Source: Schizochytrium sp. TIO01
Taxonomy: Eukaryota > Sar > Bigyra > Thraustochytrida > Thraustochytriidae
Assembly (NCBI GenBank): GCA_004764695.1
Contig: SMSO01000014.1
Location: forward strand, 695,148-759,147
Reading direction: 5' to 3'
Length of the DNA stretch: 64,000 nt
The notes under the pieces were generated by a model, which did no database searches, was not told the DNA's origin, and saw only the letters and a list, made by a program, of their open reading frames with translations. This document shows, piece by piece, positions 21,999 through 33,774 of this stretch; position 1 is the first letter of the stretch; each line of letters begins with the position of its first letter. The translations under genes and the position numbers were made by a program.

Positions 21999-24053
21999 AT
22001 GCGTAACCAGGTAGTATTAGCTCTTTTGATTTTTTCGTTGCTTTGCGGAAATGTCTTTGCCTTACTCTCTCCTCCAAGTGAGGACAATCGTGAAGCAAGT
22101 ACACTTAGTGTTGACGGACAGTATATCGCGACGTTTTTTGATCCCAATGGAAGTGGCGAACCTTGCGAGAAGGCCTCAAAGATAATTCGGGCTTGGAAGA
22201 AAGTTAATGAAGCCACTACATATGCAGCTAACGACGAGGAAATGGGGGTCTCAGCAGTCGCTATAAACGCCACGTGCACATTGTTCTTTGAAGCAATCGA
22301 TGAGGAATTGGTGCAATATGTTACATCTGAGATGCCTGAAGTCCTTAATATTGAAAAAAATGGAATCGTGCGATTTGCGGGCAGTCCTGCTTCCTGGGGC
22401 TTAGATCGAATTGATCAAACAGATCTACCTTTGAGTAACACAGACTACTTTAGTTCGTACTCTGGAGCTGGAGTCAACGTCTTTGTCATTGACACAGGGT
22501 TGTACACTGAGCATTCAGATTTTGAAGGAAGAGCTACATTGCTGAAAGACTTCACTAGTGAAAATGGCTCAGATATTTTAGATGGCAATGGACATGGTAC
22601 GCATTGTTCTGGTACTGTTGGCAGTAAAACTTATGGGGTGGCAAAACAAGCAAACATCTTTGGGCTCAAAGTACTAACTTCTGATGGAACAGGAACATAC
22701 AGTTCGCTTATTCAAGCTCTTGCATATGTGGTTGAGTATCAAAACACCTACCATGATGGAGAGTCTGCCGTGATTTCAATGTCACTAGGAGGAGGTTATA
22801 GCTACAGTCTGAACCTCGCAGCAAGCGATGCATCGGATGCAGGTATGATTGTCGTCGTTGCTGCAGGCAATGAAGCCGATGATGCATGCCAATACTCACC
22901 TGCAGGCGCTGGTGGAGATGGTGATGAAGGTAGTGTTATCACCGTAGGTTCTACTCATTGGACAGATCAATTATCTTCCTTTTCCAATTATGGAGATTGC
23001 GTCGATATACTTGCTCCAGGAAGTTATATTGATTCGACGTATATTGGCTCGACGTCGAGTTCTGCAACTCTCAGTGGTACATCAATGGCGACTCCACATG
23101 TAGCGGGAGCAGCCGCAGTTTTGCTCGAAAAACACTCTTTTAATAAACTTGCTGCGCAAAGCGAGTTGTTTAGTCTTGCCTCCATCAACAAAATTACAGG
23201 TTTATCTGGAGCTAAAATTGAAACCCCAAATCTTTTGCTACAAGTTCCACAAACAACTTGGGCTCCGACAACTCCGACTGTTTTGCCTACTTACGCCCCC
23301 ACAGAGCCTCAAGACTCTGTATGTGCTGTATTGAATGGCACAACATCCTGTGTTAACTTTATGCAGTCCGAGTTTGGCGAAGATGACTTTCCTGACCATC
23401 AAGTTATGCGTGAACCTATGTATGCTGTTGATCATGATATGTGTGATCAAACTGATGAAGACTTATCAGGTTTCATTGTTATCATACCTCGTGGAAATTG
23501 TCAATTCTACGACAAGGTATACAATGCTCAATTACAAGGTGCTGAAGCAGTCATTCTTTATATGAGCACATATGATCCGATTTTTGCACCGATTTCAAAT
23601 TACAAACGCGACAAAGTTGAGATTCTTTCTGTTATGATCAGTAAATCGGATGGGGAAAATTTTATTTTACTCGCATTGCAAGGCGCAATGGGGCAATTTG
23701 GATCGCCTGCCTACTCTGAGTCTACTGCATTTCCTACGCCCTATCCAACAACACGCGCTCCAACATCAAGGCCCTCGAGGGCTCCGACCCAACATCCTAC
23801 GCCTTTTGTTTGCTCTTCCCTAAACTCCTCAAAGAAAAGATGTGGCAGAGCAAAGAGTTGCATATACGATAGTTCATCTGAAACATGTTATGAATGGGCT
23901 GATGTTGATACCCCTTGCAATATTTTATCCAAAAAATTATGCAACAAAAATAGTGCATGTTACTGGGGGACTATGCCGCTTTCAACCGATGGCCGACGGA
24001 AGAAGCGTACACGAAAGACTTGCCTGGCAAATTTAGAAAACAATACCATATAG
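21999..24053 (+). CDS. Subtilisin-like serine protease (S8) with PA domain, copy 4, lacking the C-terminal module
   Basis: A 684-residue precursor counted from the first ATG at 21999; the frame opens at a TTG 24 bases earlier. Signal peptide 1-21, a shorter pro-region without the SRRGL dibasic site of the other copies, an I9-type domain with the Cys pair, and an intact S8 domain: Asp165, His199, Asn291, Ser362. The PA domain starts at Cys442 and the Cys-rich end at Cys605. Both short Cys repeats begin normally, but the second runs into a basic tail (residues about 662-676) and stops at TAG. The terminal WVWSSTSC...RCC module, about 85 residues, is absent, and I find no trace of it in any frame of the next 400 bases. 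It should still be a secreted protease if expressed. Codons look AT-richer than in its neighbours. It may be a functional short variant or a copy starting to decay. Confidence 0.9.
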   Translation: MRNQVVLALLIFSLLCGNVFALLSPPSEDNREASTLSVDGQYIATFFDPNGSGEPCEKASKIIRAWKKVNEATTYAANDEEMGVSAVAINATCTLFFEAIDEELVQYVTSEMPEVLNIEKNGIVRFAGSPASWGLDRIDQTDLPLSNTDYFSSYSGAGVNVFVIDTGLYTEHSDFEGRATLLKDFTSENGSDILDGNGHGTHCSGTVGSKTYGVAKQANIFGLKVLTSDGTGTYSSLIQALAYVVEYQNTYHDGESAVISMSLGGGYSYSLNLAASDASDAGMIVVVAAGNEADDACQYSPAGAGGDGDEGSVITVGSTHWTDQLSSFSNYGDCVDILAPGSYIDSTYIGSTSSSATLSGTSMATPHVAGAAAVLLEKHSFNKLAAQSELFSLASINKITGLSGAKIETPNLLLQVPQTTWAPTTPTVLPTYAPTEPQDSVCAVLNGTTSCVNFMQSEFGEDDFPDHQVMREPMYAVDHDMCDQTDEDLSGFIVIIPRGNCQFYDKVYNAQLQGAEAVILYMSTYDPIFAPISNYKRDKVEILSVMISKSDGENFILLALQGAMGQFGSPAYSESTAFPTPYPTTRAPTSRPSRAPTQHPTPFVCSSLNSSKKRCGRAKSCIYDSSSETCYEWADVDTPCNILSKKLCNKNSACYWGTMPLSTDGRRKKRTRKTCLANLENNTI

Positions 24054-24171
24054 TTTCACGAATTTTTAATTTTGTGCGTGGCATAGGCAAAATCCTATTT
24101 TTACACGCCTCCTATAATATACATCATTTAGGACAGTCTGTTCAAAGTTGCAACACGAATGCCTGCCGCCG

Positions 24172-24191
24172 ATATATATATATATATATAT
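24172..24191. repeat. TA dinucleotide repeat
   Basis: Ten TA units, 120 bases downstream of the stop codon of copy 4. Confidence 0.85.
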
Positions 24192-24452
24192 GCATATCAT
24201 AGAAAATAAATAACAATGTTTCCGAAGTTGATGAAAAGGCAAAGTATAATATTCTTTTTCTGAGATCATGATTTCTTATTTACGAGATCATTCATTCGAC
24301 TTTTAGCACTTTGAACAGTAGATGTGTAGAATTTTGACTATCGCCATTCAAAGTTGGCAATTTTTTCTCTTATTATCCTGGAATTGAGAATGCATGGGGT
24401 TTATTTAACATTTATTATCAAGATTATTATTTATCATAATCATGAATTATCA

Positions 24453-24460
24453 TAATAGTA

Positions 24461-24503
<43 letters not shown>
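24453..24503. repeat. AAT trinucleotide repeat
   Basis: About 16 AAT units, with two AGT variants at the left end, in AT-rich spacer. Confidence 0.85.
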
Positions 24504-24505
<2 letters not shown>

Positions 24506-27500
24506 CAAGAAGTCAGATTTTGTTGAAAATCAACTCTTCTCTCTCTCTCTTTTTATCTCGTACATTTCTAACCACGTCACACAATCAATCCTTTTGTTCG
24601 CTCTACATCACCCATTGGCAACGAACTGAACCTATGATCTTCTCATGGCATATTCCACGAGAAGTTAACTCTCGACTTCTTCCTGTGGCTCCCTCAGCCT
24701 TTAATTTAGAGGCCAAGCCAGATCTCCAAACTAGTACCTACCTATATACCACTGTTCCTAGCTTCCGCTCTTCACACTGCTTTCTATACACATATAAATT
24801 TCACTTCATCAAGAATACTTTATAAATTCTTTATAACAACCGCAATGGAGAGCCTACCTAAATTCATACTTATTATTCTCAGCCTGGGAGTCAGCGTCCC
24901 GTCATCACTTCGCACTCGTCTCTCTGGCGTCGCCACGATTGCGAAGCATTTGCTGCTTCAAAAACACCTCGCACTTTTCCTAAGAAGTCACTTATTACTA
25001 ACTTTAGCATTGCTACCCGGCGCGTAAACTCAATTCTACCAACTCAATTGAAAGATTCCTTCGCATAAAATTTGGCCAGAACTTGAAGTCTTCGTACCTT
25101 TACTCGAAACAAAGTGAACAGAAAGGAGAATGGAAAATCAACCCGAACCTTGCCATCAGTTTGAGTTTTGCTCGTGATCTTCTGAAGAGCTTTTCGTGGC
25201 TCGGTTAAATATAATGAGATACGTTAAGTCGGGTGTCATCGACCTACAAGTTGCAGTAAAGAAAAGGGCGGGGCTTGTTCTCATTTTGAGCGCTCAAGGC
25301 GGAACCGCGGGTTCTTAGAGAAATGATCTTCGTCAAAGGCTTTATTTAATGGCGTCCTCCACAGAGGTAAGGCTAGTCGCTACCGAAGGCGAGAGAGGCT
25401 TGAATCATATCCCAATTTTGATGTGTGGTAAATTACGCCATACTGTGTCAGCGACGTGATGTACATCAGCGTGAGGGTTCATTGTAAAGCACCAATAACT
25501 AGTAGGTAGTTAGCCTTGAACCTGCAGTATCATAATACATTAAACATTTATATTTTACTTCGAACTCGAAAGAGTCAATTTTGAGAAAGTAAAGGACTGA
25601 TTGCAAACAAATAGTTAAAATGTAAGAAAAGAACTAATATTATTTACTTCAAAATTGCTGTGACTATGACTTATATCATCTCAATGGAACGACAAATCTC
25701 TTTAAGTCCGATTCGATCAAAGTTTACAAAGTATGTGAGACAAAATACTTATATGAAAAAAAAGTTCATTTTGCGAGTTTCCCTTTAACAATCGTGAGCA
25801 TAGCAACAGTACTTGTGTGGAGCACGGCCATCATACGATGATGTAAGACAATGTTGCTCAATTGCCATTGAACTCGAATAATAATTTTTCCTTTTTTTTT
25901 TCATAAGATGTTTGAACGATCGAGAGCACAAGAAGACTTTGGAAACTTAAACGATGCAGTCCAAGCAGTTCTTCATGAAAAATGTAACTATCAGGCTATC
26001 AACTGTCGATGTGCAATATTGAAATTTTTATCATTGGGCAGTGCTTCAACTACGTTTTGAGCCAGACTAATAGCACTCCATAAATTGATTGTCTTCGGAG
26101 CGGGTTGTCACTTTCCCACTAACCTTTAGCTCATGGATTTCTGCTTCGCATTCGAAAATATCTTTTGTATTGCCATAAACAGTATACATGTGCAGGCAAA
26201 ATATATAGCATATACTCCGGGTCGTTTCTGCTGTCAAATCTGTACTACCTACAGTGTATGTAGTATATCGAGCTCATTCGACTCTTTTTCTTTTCATTAG
26301 AATGATGTATAAATTGTAATGCTTAGAGTGCTACACTCCTACATTTTTAGAAAGCATTTACATGTAGATGTAGAATAACACCCAGCATCTACATGAGACG
26401 AATGTCGTTTTCAGAAATTCGATGAGGTGATCGTGCACTAAGCTCGATTCGTTTCTTAATGAATACACTACTAATTATTCATTTTTCATTCGACAACTTA
26501 ACCTTTTGCATATTCTACTTTGCTAGGTGCAACTTTTTGATTAACCTTCTTAAAGCTATCTAATGATGAGTGGGGTAGGAAAACGTGAATGGATTCTTAC
26601 AATCATGAGCAAACATAGTGTTAGATCAACAGGCTGAACTGTGAATAATTGAGACGGAAAAAGATAGAGTTGATGGCCTGCGATCTATGATGTTAATTTA
26701 GGGCTCATCAAACGTTGAACCGCTAAATGTCATTTATCGTTTCCCCCTCACTCAACAACTTCAGCCTTTGAGACAACTTCTCAATTTGTCCAACTGTCAG
26801 AGTGTCGTTTTCACAAACAGCTTCTTCCAACTTTCATTGGTACAAAAGTTTTGCCATGAGCCATAATAAAAGCTATTAAATAATTCACAACAAAGCATGA
26901 AGCCGCGTGAGCACGATGACGGGCTCCCATACACTCCATCTAAACTACACACTTCACAAGAAGCGTTACCTTTTCAGAGTGCCTGCTCACATTCAGCCAA
27001 TTGGTTTGGCTACGGACGTTCCTTCTCAATTTTGAGTAAAGCTTCCTCAAAACTAGTACAGTCCGAGGGTTACAGGGCTAAAACGCCTCAATGCAGAAGC
27101 TTGGTGGCTGCATTTTTGCTGGGTTAGTCTCTTCACCTAGTTTTACTTTCATTTTCTGCTGTGAGATTTAATATTTTGGCTGCAGACAATCGAAACAGCG
27201 GTTCACGCGGTGCCTCTTATAGTATGATACTGGCAGGATATTCATGAATCCCTCTACAATGAATACTTGCCAGCGTGTGATCAATTCATATCAATCAGGC
27301 ATTCAGATGTTCATCAACCTCGCCAGACTCCAGGCATATTTCTAGGTCACTGAAGCACTAGTTGGACTAGGCAAATATAGAAATGACTTTTGTTTCTTTC
27401 AAAGGAAGCTGTAGCTGGCAGCTGAGATGCGATTAGGGCGTAAACATCGCATGATGATGACCAGTTGAGCCAAGTTAGGCATGGATGGCAACTATAGGAA

Positions 27501-30500
27501 AATTGTTATTCGTTAAAACGTGGCACATCATTATATTTTAATCATCAAACGTCTCCAAGGCTGCAAGTTTATGTTTCAAGATCTTGCAAACATACTTTTC
27601 CCAGTAGCTAGTAAGTAACATTTATGGCTATGCCGCGTTTTTCACATATAAAACGCTGTAAATCTTCAGTTTTCACAAGCTTATCACAAATAATCTAGCT
27701 CGAAAGATAACTTTTTGAACAATTCTGGTCTATCTTCAAGCAGCTGCCACACGTGCCGATGCCAAACCTGCGTTTCCTTGTCCCTCGTGTAGGACTACCG
27801 ACGGCCAGAAGATTCTATAGTATTATGTCAATTAATTTAAAATCATTGAGATGAGTACAATAAACTTCGAGTAGTCAGGTTCGTACTACCTAGATACAAG
27901 ACTGCGAATATTCCGAGAATGGAAGAAAGGAAATTAATTACCCCTCCCACAGTGACTCCAAATATCGCCACAAGCAATAAACAACTTATTCTGAAGGATT
28001 GGTGAAGCTTTTATCAATTTATCAATCCAAAGGAGGGAGTAAAAAAGTAGAAGCATCATGGTGATGGTCGACCTCTCTCCATCATCGGCGATCCGATCAT
28101 TTCGGATTGGCTAGGGCAGTAATGCTGATAGTCGGGAAAGTACGGTCTTTCATCCATTTCGCAGCGAGGTATTTCAGGTCACACTCTTAGCTAGTTCGTT
28201 GACTTTCTAAATACCCTCGCAGAGCTAGCTTCCTAGGGTGTCTAGCACCTATTCAATTGATTTGTAATTGAAATGGAATTCTAAGGGAGGGTAGGTACCT
28301 ATCGTCAGGAGCTCGAAAATAAATGGTGGTGGCGAAAGGAGAATTCGAACAGCGGGACACCTTGCAATTGTTCGTGAGTAAGCACTCCGAGAGACAGGAC
28401 CTCGAAAGGAATATAAGGGCCCCATGCAAATATAGGTATAGTGTATAGAGACTTAGGCGATGCCAATGGCAAGAGCAATTGGCAGGAAATAGCAGATGCG
28501 GAACTTTACAAACGACAGACGGTCTTGAAAAGATCTCAGAAGATCAAAAGTTCCCTGTGGAAATGTTCTTCTTTGTCAGGCCAAGGATCAGAGACTCAGA
28601 GTCTTGCAGTCCGCTCTGTCACGATCATTTGGGCTCGAGTTTTTGCGATCGTCACCGGCTGTCATGTTGTCAGCGAGAGTGTGATCATCATCATTGAGCA
28701 CTTGCTAACATAGTCCTCCATCCAATAATAGCATCGAGACCTGCGATGGTTCTCCGAGTACTCACCAACCTCAGCCTGTCTGGCGTGCAGACCATGGGAA
28801 GGACTTATTGGGATCGCCTTCGAGATCGGATGAAAATTGTACCTACGAGATCTGATTCGTTGCTTATCGACCCCTGGGCCCCTGCTGAGCTTTTGCCCGT
28901 GGCCTTAAGCACAAGGTATCTATCTACTCCTGGTCATGACGAGCGCCACAAGCTTCAGGCCATTTCATGAAGGTTAAGTGCTAATTTATTTTGCGCAAGT
29001 CGAGCACACTCGAATGGTCGCGTCTTTCACCTTTAGCCTCACAAATAAAGAGTGCGTACCAATATGAATCGATAGCCTTGCAGATATTGCTTTTACAAGG
29101 CCACTTCTGATTCTCTGCTCAAGTTCTGCATGAAAAATACGTAGTGCAAGAATGGCAATGTATCTAAAGGCTTGTCCGAACGCTTGGTCTCTGCTAGTAC
29201 CTTAGTGAGTGTTTGGCTGCACATCTTTTATGGCGCTCTTTCTTGGCAACCTGCGACCTACTCTTTTGACATTCCATTAATATATATTTTTTTTGTAATC
29301 TTCAGCAGTACAACTCAATACTGATGCGCATAGGACTATAATGTGCGATGCCTTTATAATAGTTCGGCTTCCGAGTTTCCATTTTATTTTGGGTGAGCAC
29401 ACCTAAAATCGACTTCAAAAATTACAGGACCGAAGTAATGACTGATCGAAAAATGGCAGTCATACAGCAGGGTTTACAAATCCAAGCTCGAAACTGTGTT
29501 GCTGTTGACCAGTCAATCGCATCTACTTCTTAGTTGGTCCCAGATCCATCTGAGCGCAATAATGCTGAAAGCTAGGATCGAATGGATTCTTTGGGGTTGA
29601 CCTAATTGATTAACATTCTAGTAGATTGCAAAGTATGCAGAGTAGTACCTCCTACTACATGCTACTTGGGAGCGAGTATTGAGTACTAGACTACATTAAA
29701 GATAATCACAAAGTTCTGCTAGGTAGCGTTTGGGCCTTTACAACCTAGGGAGGCATTATTGAGTGAAGCACACTTGGACAATTGAGGTGACACTTTAGGC
29801 AGCGACAGCCACGCATGCGCTGCTTTTCACAGCGCTCATCGTGAGTATAAGCCGAAAAGTGCGACTGACTCTTCTTACGATTTCCTACTTAGGTAGCATA
29901 TAGCACTTCTATTGCAACCATGCAAAGTCGAATGCATTACTGGCAGGTAGCTAATAAGAGGTACCTATGCCAAAAAGTTTGGAGACAGTTTTCGTTCTGT
30001 CCTATTTGATTGGTTGATTGGCGCGGATTTCTATCGAAACACTCCTCCCAGAAGTAGTAGTATGAAAACTAAAAGCTTCTATAGGTTCTTGCGGTCTAAC
30101 TTCAAGTTACCAAATCGAGCTTATCCTTTCAGGAAACCGCACGCGACCCTTCTCTTTCAAGTCAGGATGATAACTTCGGACGCTTAAAGCGGGGGCGGAG
30201 CCCGAACAATTATGGAGAGCGCAAGAACCTTCATTAAGTCTTATTCTCATCTATGAGCTTTAAGCTATGCGATTGATTATCTGGGAAAGACGCGAGTTCC
30301 ATAACCTCTCGCTTCTCGGCGCGCGCTTCAAGACTATGACAAGAAAATAAGAATATAATGAACAGGACCAAGCGAGTCAGAAGGCGGGATTCAAAATTAT
30401 CTGAGGTGTAGTATTATTATCTGCCGCATACTTTCTTGTCAACCAGCCAACTCTGGACTACTTCTTTACCAGCCTTTTGAGTACCAGCCAGTTTTTTGCC

Positions 30501-31460
30501 AGGAGGGAGATTGGGAGGCAGAACGTGCCGTCTTAGCAAATAGCCCTGCCATGCCCCATCTAGATCGAATGCACAAGCAATAAATCACTAGTCTAGGTTA
30601 GTTGTTGCATTGCATTGCATTGCAAAGCTATGCATCAGACCATACCTTTCACTACGATCATTGAAGATCAATTATCAGCTTAGGTTTCAGATCACCGTGG
30701 TCGTCCTTCTGTTGTAATGATCATTTTATAAGAATACATGCGAAAAGGGAGAAAAAAAAGTGCGACACGAGCCTGCCTGATCGGTGGTCAAATTTCTATC
30801 CAATAACAACTATTCCGCAAGGTCGACAGTAAGATAGCGGCATTAGATTTCAAGGTTAAACCACAAGAGGATCAGAGCAGGCCGTGTAAATGCAAGGAAC
30901 TGAAGCAAAGACGGGAGGATTTCGTGTAAATAAAAAACCCGCGATAAATCTCAAAGCTCGCCTCAATAAATAAGGTAAAGAGAATTGGAAGAGGTGGGCT
31001 AAGATACAAGACTCGTGTATACTTGTATGGAATGGCGCCGCTCTTTTTTCATTGTTGTTAGTGTGCGAGAATGCTCAAAAATGTGGTGCTTAAGTGTGGC
31101 AGCGAGAATTACGCCAAACCCGAAACTTGCAGAAAGCCTCTACTCTTGATGCACCCTGACAATATCGGAGTGGCTTGATTCTACTGCCAGCTCTCTACTC
31201 ATACACATTGGCTCCCGGCGAGCTTCTTGTGTTTTGCAAGCGCCTTAGCTAGCACGTACAATAGATGAGCACTTGTCAGGGCTCCCAGCTTTCTTATCGA
31301 GTACTTCTTTCTAGCAAACAACTCTTGAAGCGCTCTGGGTAGAAAACGCCTTCAAGGTAGAGTACCATTCCCTCGCCTACAAACTATAGGACGAGCTATT
31401 TATTCACTCACAAACCTTCGCTTTCTTATACTCAGCCACATTGCTTTCTGACCAATTATA

Positions 31461-33774
31461 ATGGCTTCATCAGCAATGTTGTGGCACAAACTATTGACCA
31501 TCATGACCATGGTGCTTTTTTTCACAGGTCAAATCCATGGTATGGTCATCGACGAAAATACTGGAGAGAATGTTGCAAAAGCAGTATCGCGACGAGGTTT
31601 GCAAATCGGAAACAAATACATTGTCACGGTGAGAGATAGTGACGGAACAGGATCCGCATGCGACCATGTGAAATCTCGCATTAGAGCCTACCGAAACGAC
31701 CGTGTCTCCACAAACTCAGACGATGAAGACAGCTATGTCAGCGACGATGATGATGATATTGAAGTGGTTACTATTCGCACAACTTGCAACGTGTTTTTCG
31801 AAACTACTGATACAGGGCTTTTGAAATACGTAAACGAAAGCGTTACCAACGTGATAGACGTAGAACCTGATACCGTAGTTGTACTTGAGGCTGCACCTGC
31901 TTCTTGGGGCCTTGACCGCATTGATCAACCATCATTACCACTTAGTGAAACACCTTTCGCGTATCTCTACACTGGTGCTGGTGTTAATATTTATGTTTTT
32001 GACACTGGAATTTTAACAACACACACAGACTTCGGAGGTCGTGCATCCATAATAAAAGACTACACCAATGAACTTGATGAAGACATCGAAGATGGTAACG
32101 GACACGGAACCCATTGTGCCGGGACCGCTGGAGGTACAGTGTATGGTGTAGCCAAGGGTAGCAACCTTCTAGGCATCAAAGTACTAGACTCCTCTGGCGA
32201 TGGCTCAATATCTAATGTTGTGAAAGCAATTTCTTTTGCAGTTGACTACCAGCAAAACAATTACGGCACTGACCCAGCTGTCTTCTCAATTTCTCTTGGT
32301 GGCAAGAATAGTGAAGCTATGAAAAACGTTGCTAGTGAAGCTGCTGAATCAGGCATGATTGTTGTTGTAGCTGCCGGCAACAATGGCCACGGACGCATGC
32401 ACGTACTCTCCTGCTGGTGCTGGTGGAAATGGGACAAACTACGGTGTAATCAGCGTTGGTGCCACAAGTAAGACAGATACGTTTCCCGACTACTCAAACT
32501 TTGGTTCATGTGTCGATATTCTTGCGCCTGGTTCCAGTATCACTTCTGATTGGATTGGTTCTAACACAGCAACCAACACGATCAGTGGAACCTCGATGTC
32601 AACCCCCCATGTTGCAGGTACGGCTGCCATGCTTCTGGAGAAAAACAATATGGATAGAGATGCTGCAGTTGATGATCTCTTCAGCCTTGCTGTGACGGGG
32701 CAGATCTCAGGTGTCAACAGTACTGGTACAGTTAACCTCCTGGTACAAATTCCAACTTACACTGGTCCACCCACTGCACCAACTGCATTCGGTGGAACAG
32801 CTGCCCCTTCTGCGTCTCCAGCAGAGGTCTGGGTTGAGGTTGATGGCGAGACGCACAGCGTTGAGTTTGAGAAGTCTGAATTTGGTGAGTCTTTTCCTTC
32901 GTCTAGCGTGATTGCAGGCCCTCTTGTAGTCGCCGAGGACCTGATGTGCAACTCTACTACCGAAGACTTCTCAGACTCAGTAGTTCTCATCGCGCGCGGT
33001 AACTGTACCTTTTATGAGAAGGTTGTTAATGCACAGAATCAAGGTGCAATTGCAGTAATTTTCCATATGGACACCAACGCTTCAATATTTAGTCCCACGT
33101 ACTATTCAACTGATATTGAAAGTACGGTTGTTTCTGTAATGATTAGCTTGGAAGATGGGCTAGCTTTTGCCGAGTATGCTAGCGAAGGTGCTACTGCTAA
33201 ATTAGGATCACCAACATATGATTCAGCCTTACCTGAAAGTCCAACACCAGCTCCAACTGCTGCACCTACCGTAGCATGTTCTACATATGATGGACATCAG
33301 AAGAAATGCAAGCGAAGAAATTACTGCACCTATGATGCTAGTGATGAGACTTGCTATGAAACTAGCGGGTCTGATATCCCTTGTACAATTATCAAGTCTA
33401 AGAGGAAATGCGGGCAAAATGATAGGTGTTTGTGGGCTGTTCTCCCAACAATCAAAAAATCAGCCGCATGTTACGAAGCTGATGATGTCCCAACTGATAC
33501 AGACATTTACACGCCTGAATCCTGTTCCAAGGGTAAATTCTCGTACGCTCAATCTACCTGCGGGGCAGCTATCAAAGGCCTCTGCTCTGCTGCAGAGCTT
33601 CTAGCCAACCCAGATGACGAGGCAACATGCAGGATTGATAGCAAATGGGTTTGGTCCAACACTTCCTGTGGCAAGAATAAGTATTATCTTGTCAAATACA
33701 ATAAACAGAAAGTTCGGTGTCGCAAGCGAAACGTTAGAGCTGCTATTCGTTGTTGTGACTCAACTTCTATTTAA
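31461..33774 (+). CDS. Subtilisin-like serine protease (S8) with PA domain, copy 5, split by a +1 frameshift
   Basis: Two overlapping frames (31461-32471 and 32383-33774) are the two halves of one protease. The first gives the signal peptide (1-27), SRRGL (R44-R45), I9 propeptide, Asp181 (VFDTG), His215 (GNGHGTHCAG) and oxyanion Asn307. The second resumes at once with TDACTYSPAGAGG and holds the catalytic Ser (codon at 32593), PA domain and Cys-rich end. One extra G in the GG at 32385-32386 explains the shift; without it the protein would be 770 residues, the usual family length. The PA domain lacks both Cys of the N-terminal pair kept by all other copies (Trp and Ser instead). The end is RCC plus DSTSI, a tail like that of copy 6. 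Everything past the shift looks well preserved, so an assembly error or a very young mutation is more likely than an old pseudogene. Confidence 0.85.

Larger units (their letters stand above)
24054..31460. other. Spacer between protease copies 4 and 5
   Basis: The largest spacer of the array, 7.4 kb. It holds two microsatellites near its left end (listed separately) and otherwise unique-looking AT-rich DNA. No open frame over about 100 codons and no remnant of a protease catalytic motif is visible. A TTGCA pentamer repeats four times at about 30604-30624. The heptamer TACCTAC or its complement recurs here (for example 25503, 26252, 28293, 29955). Confidence 0.5.

Noticed and set aside
28335-28365. 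AATTCGAACAG resembling a minus-strand tRNA T-loop
   Set aside because: The flanking bases do not form a T-stem and no cloverleaf follows.
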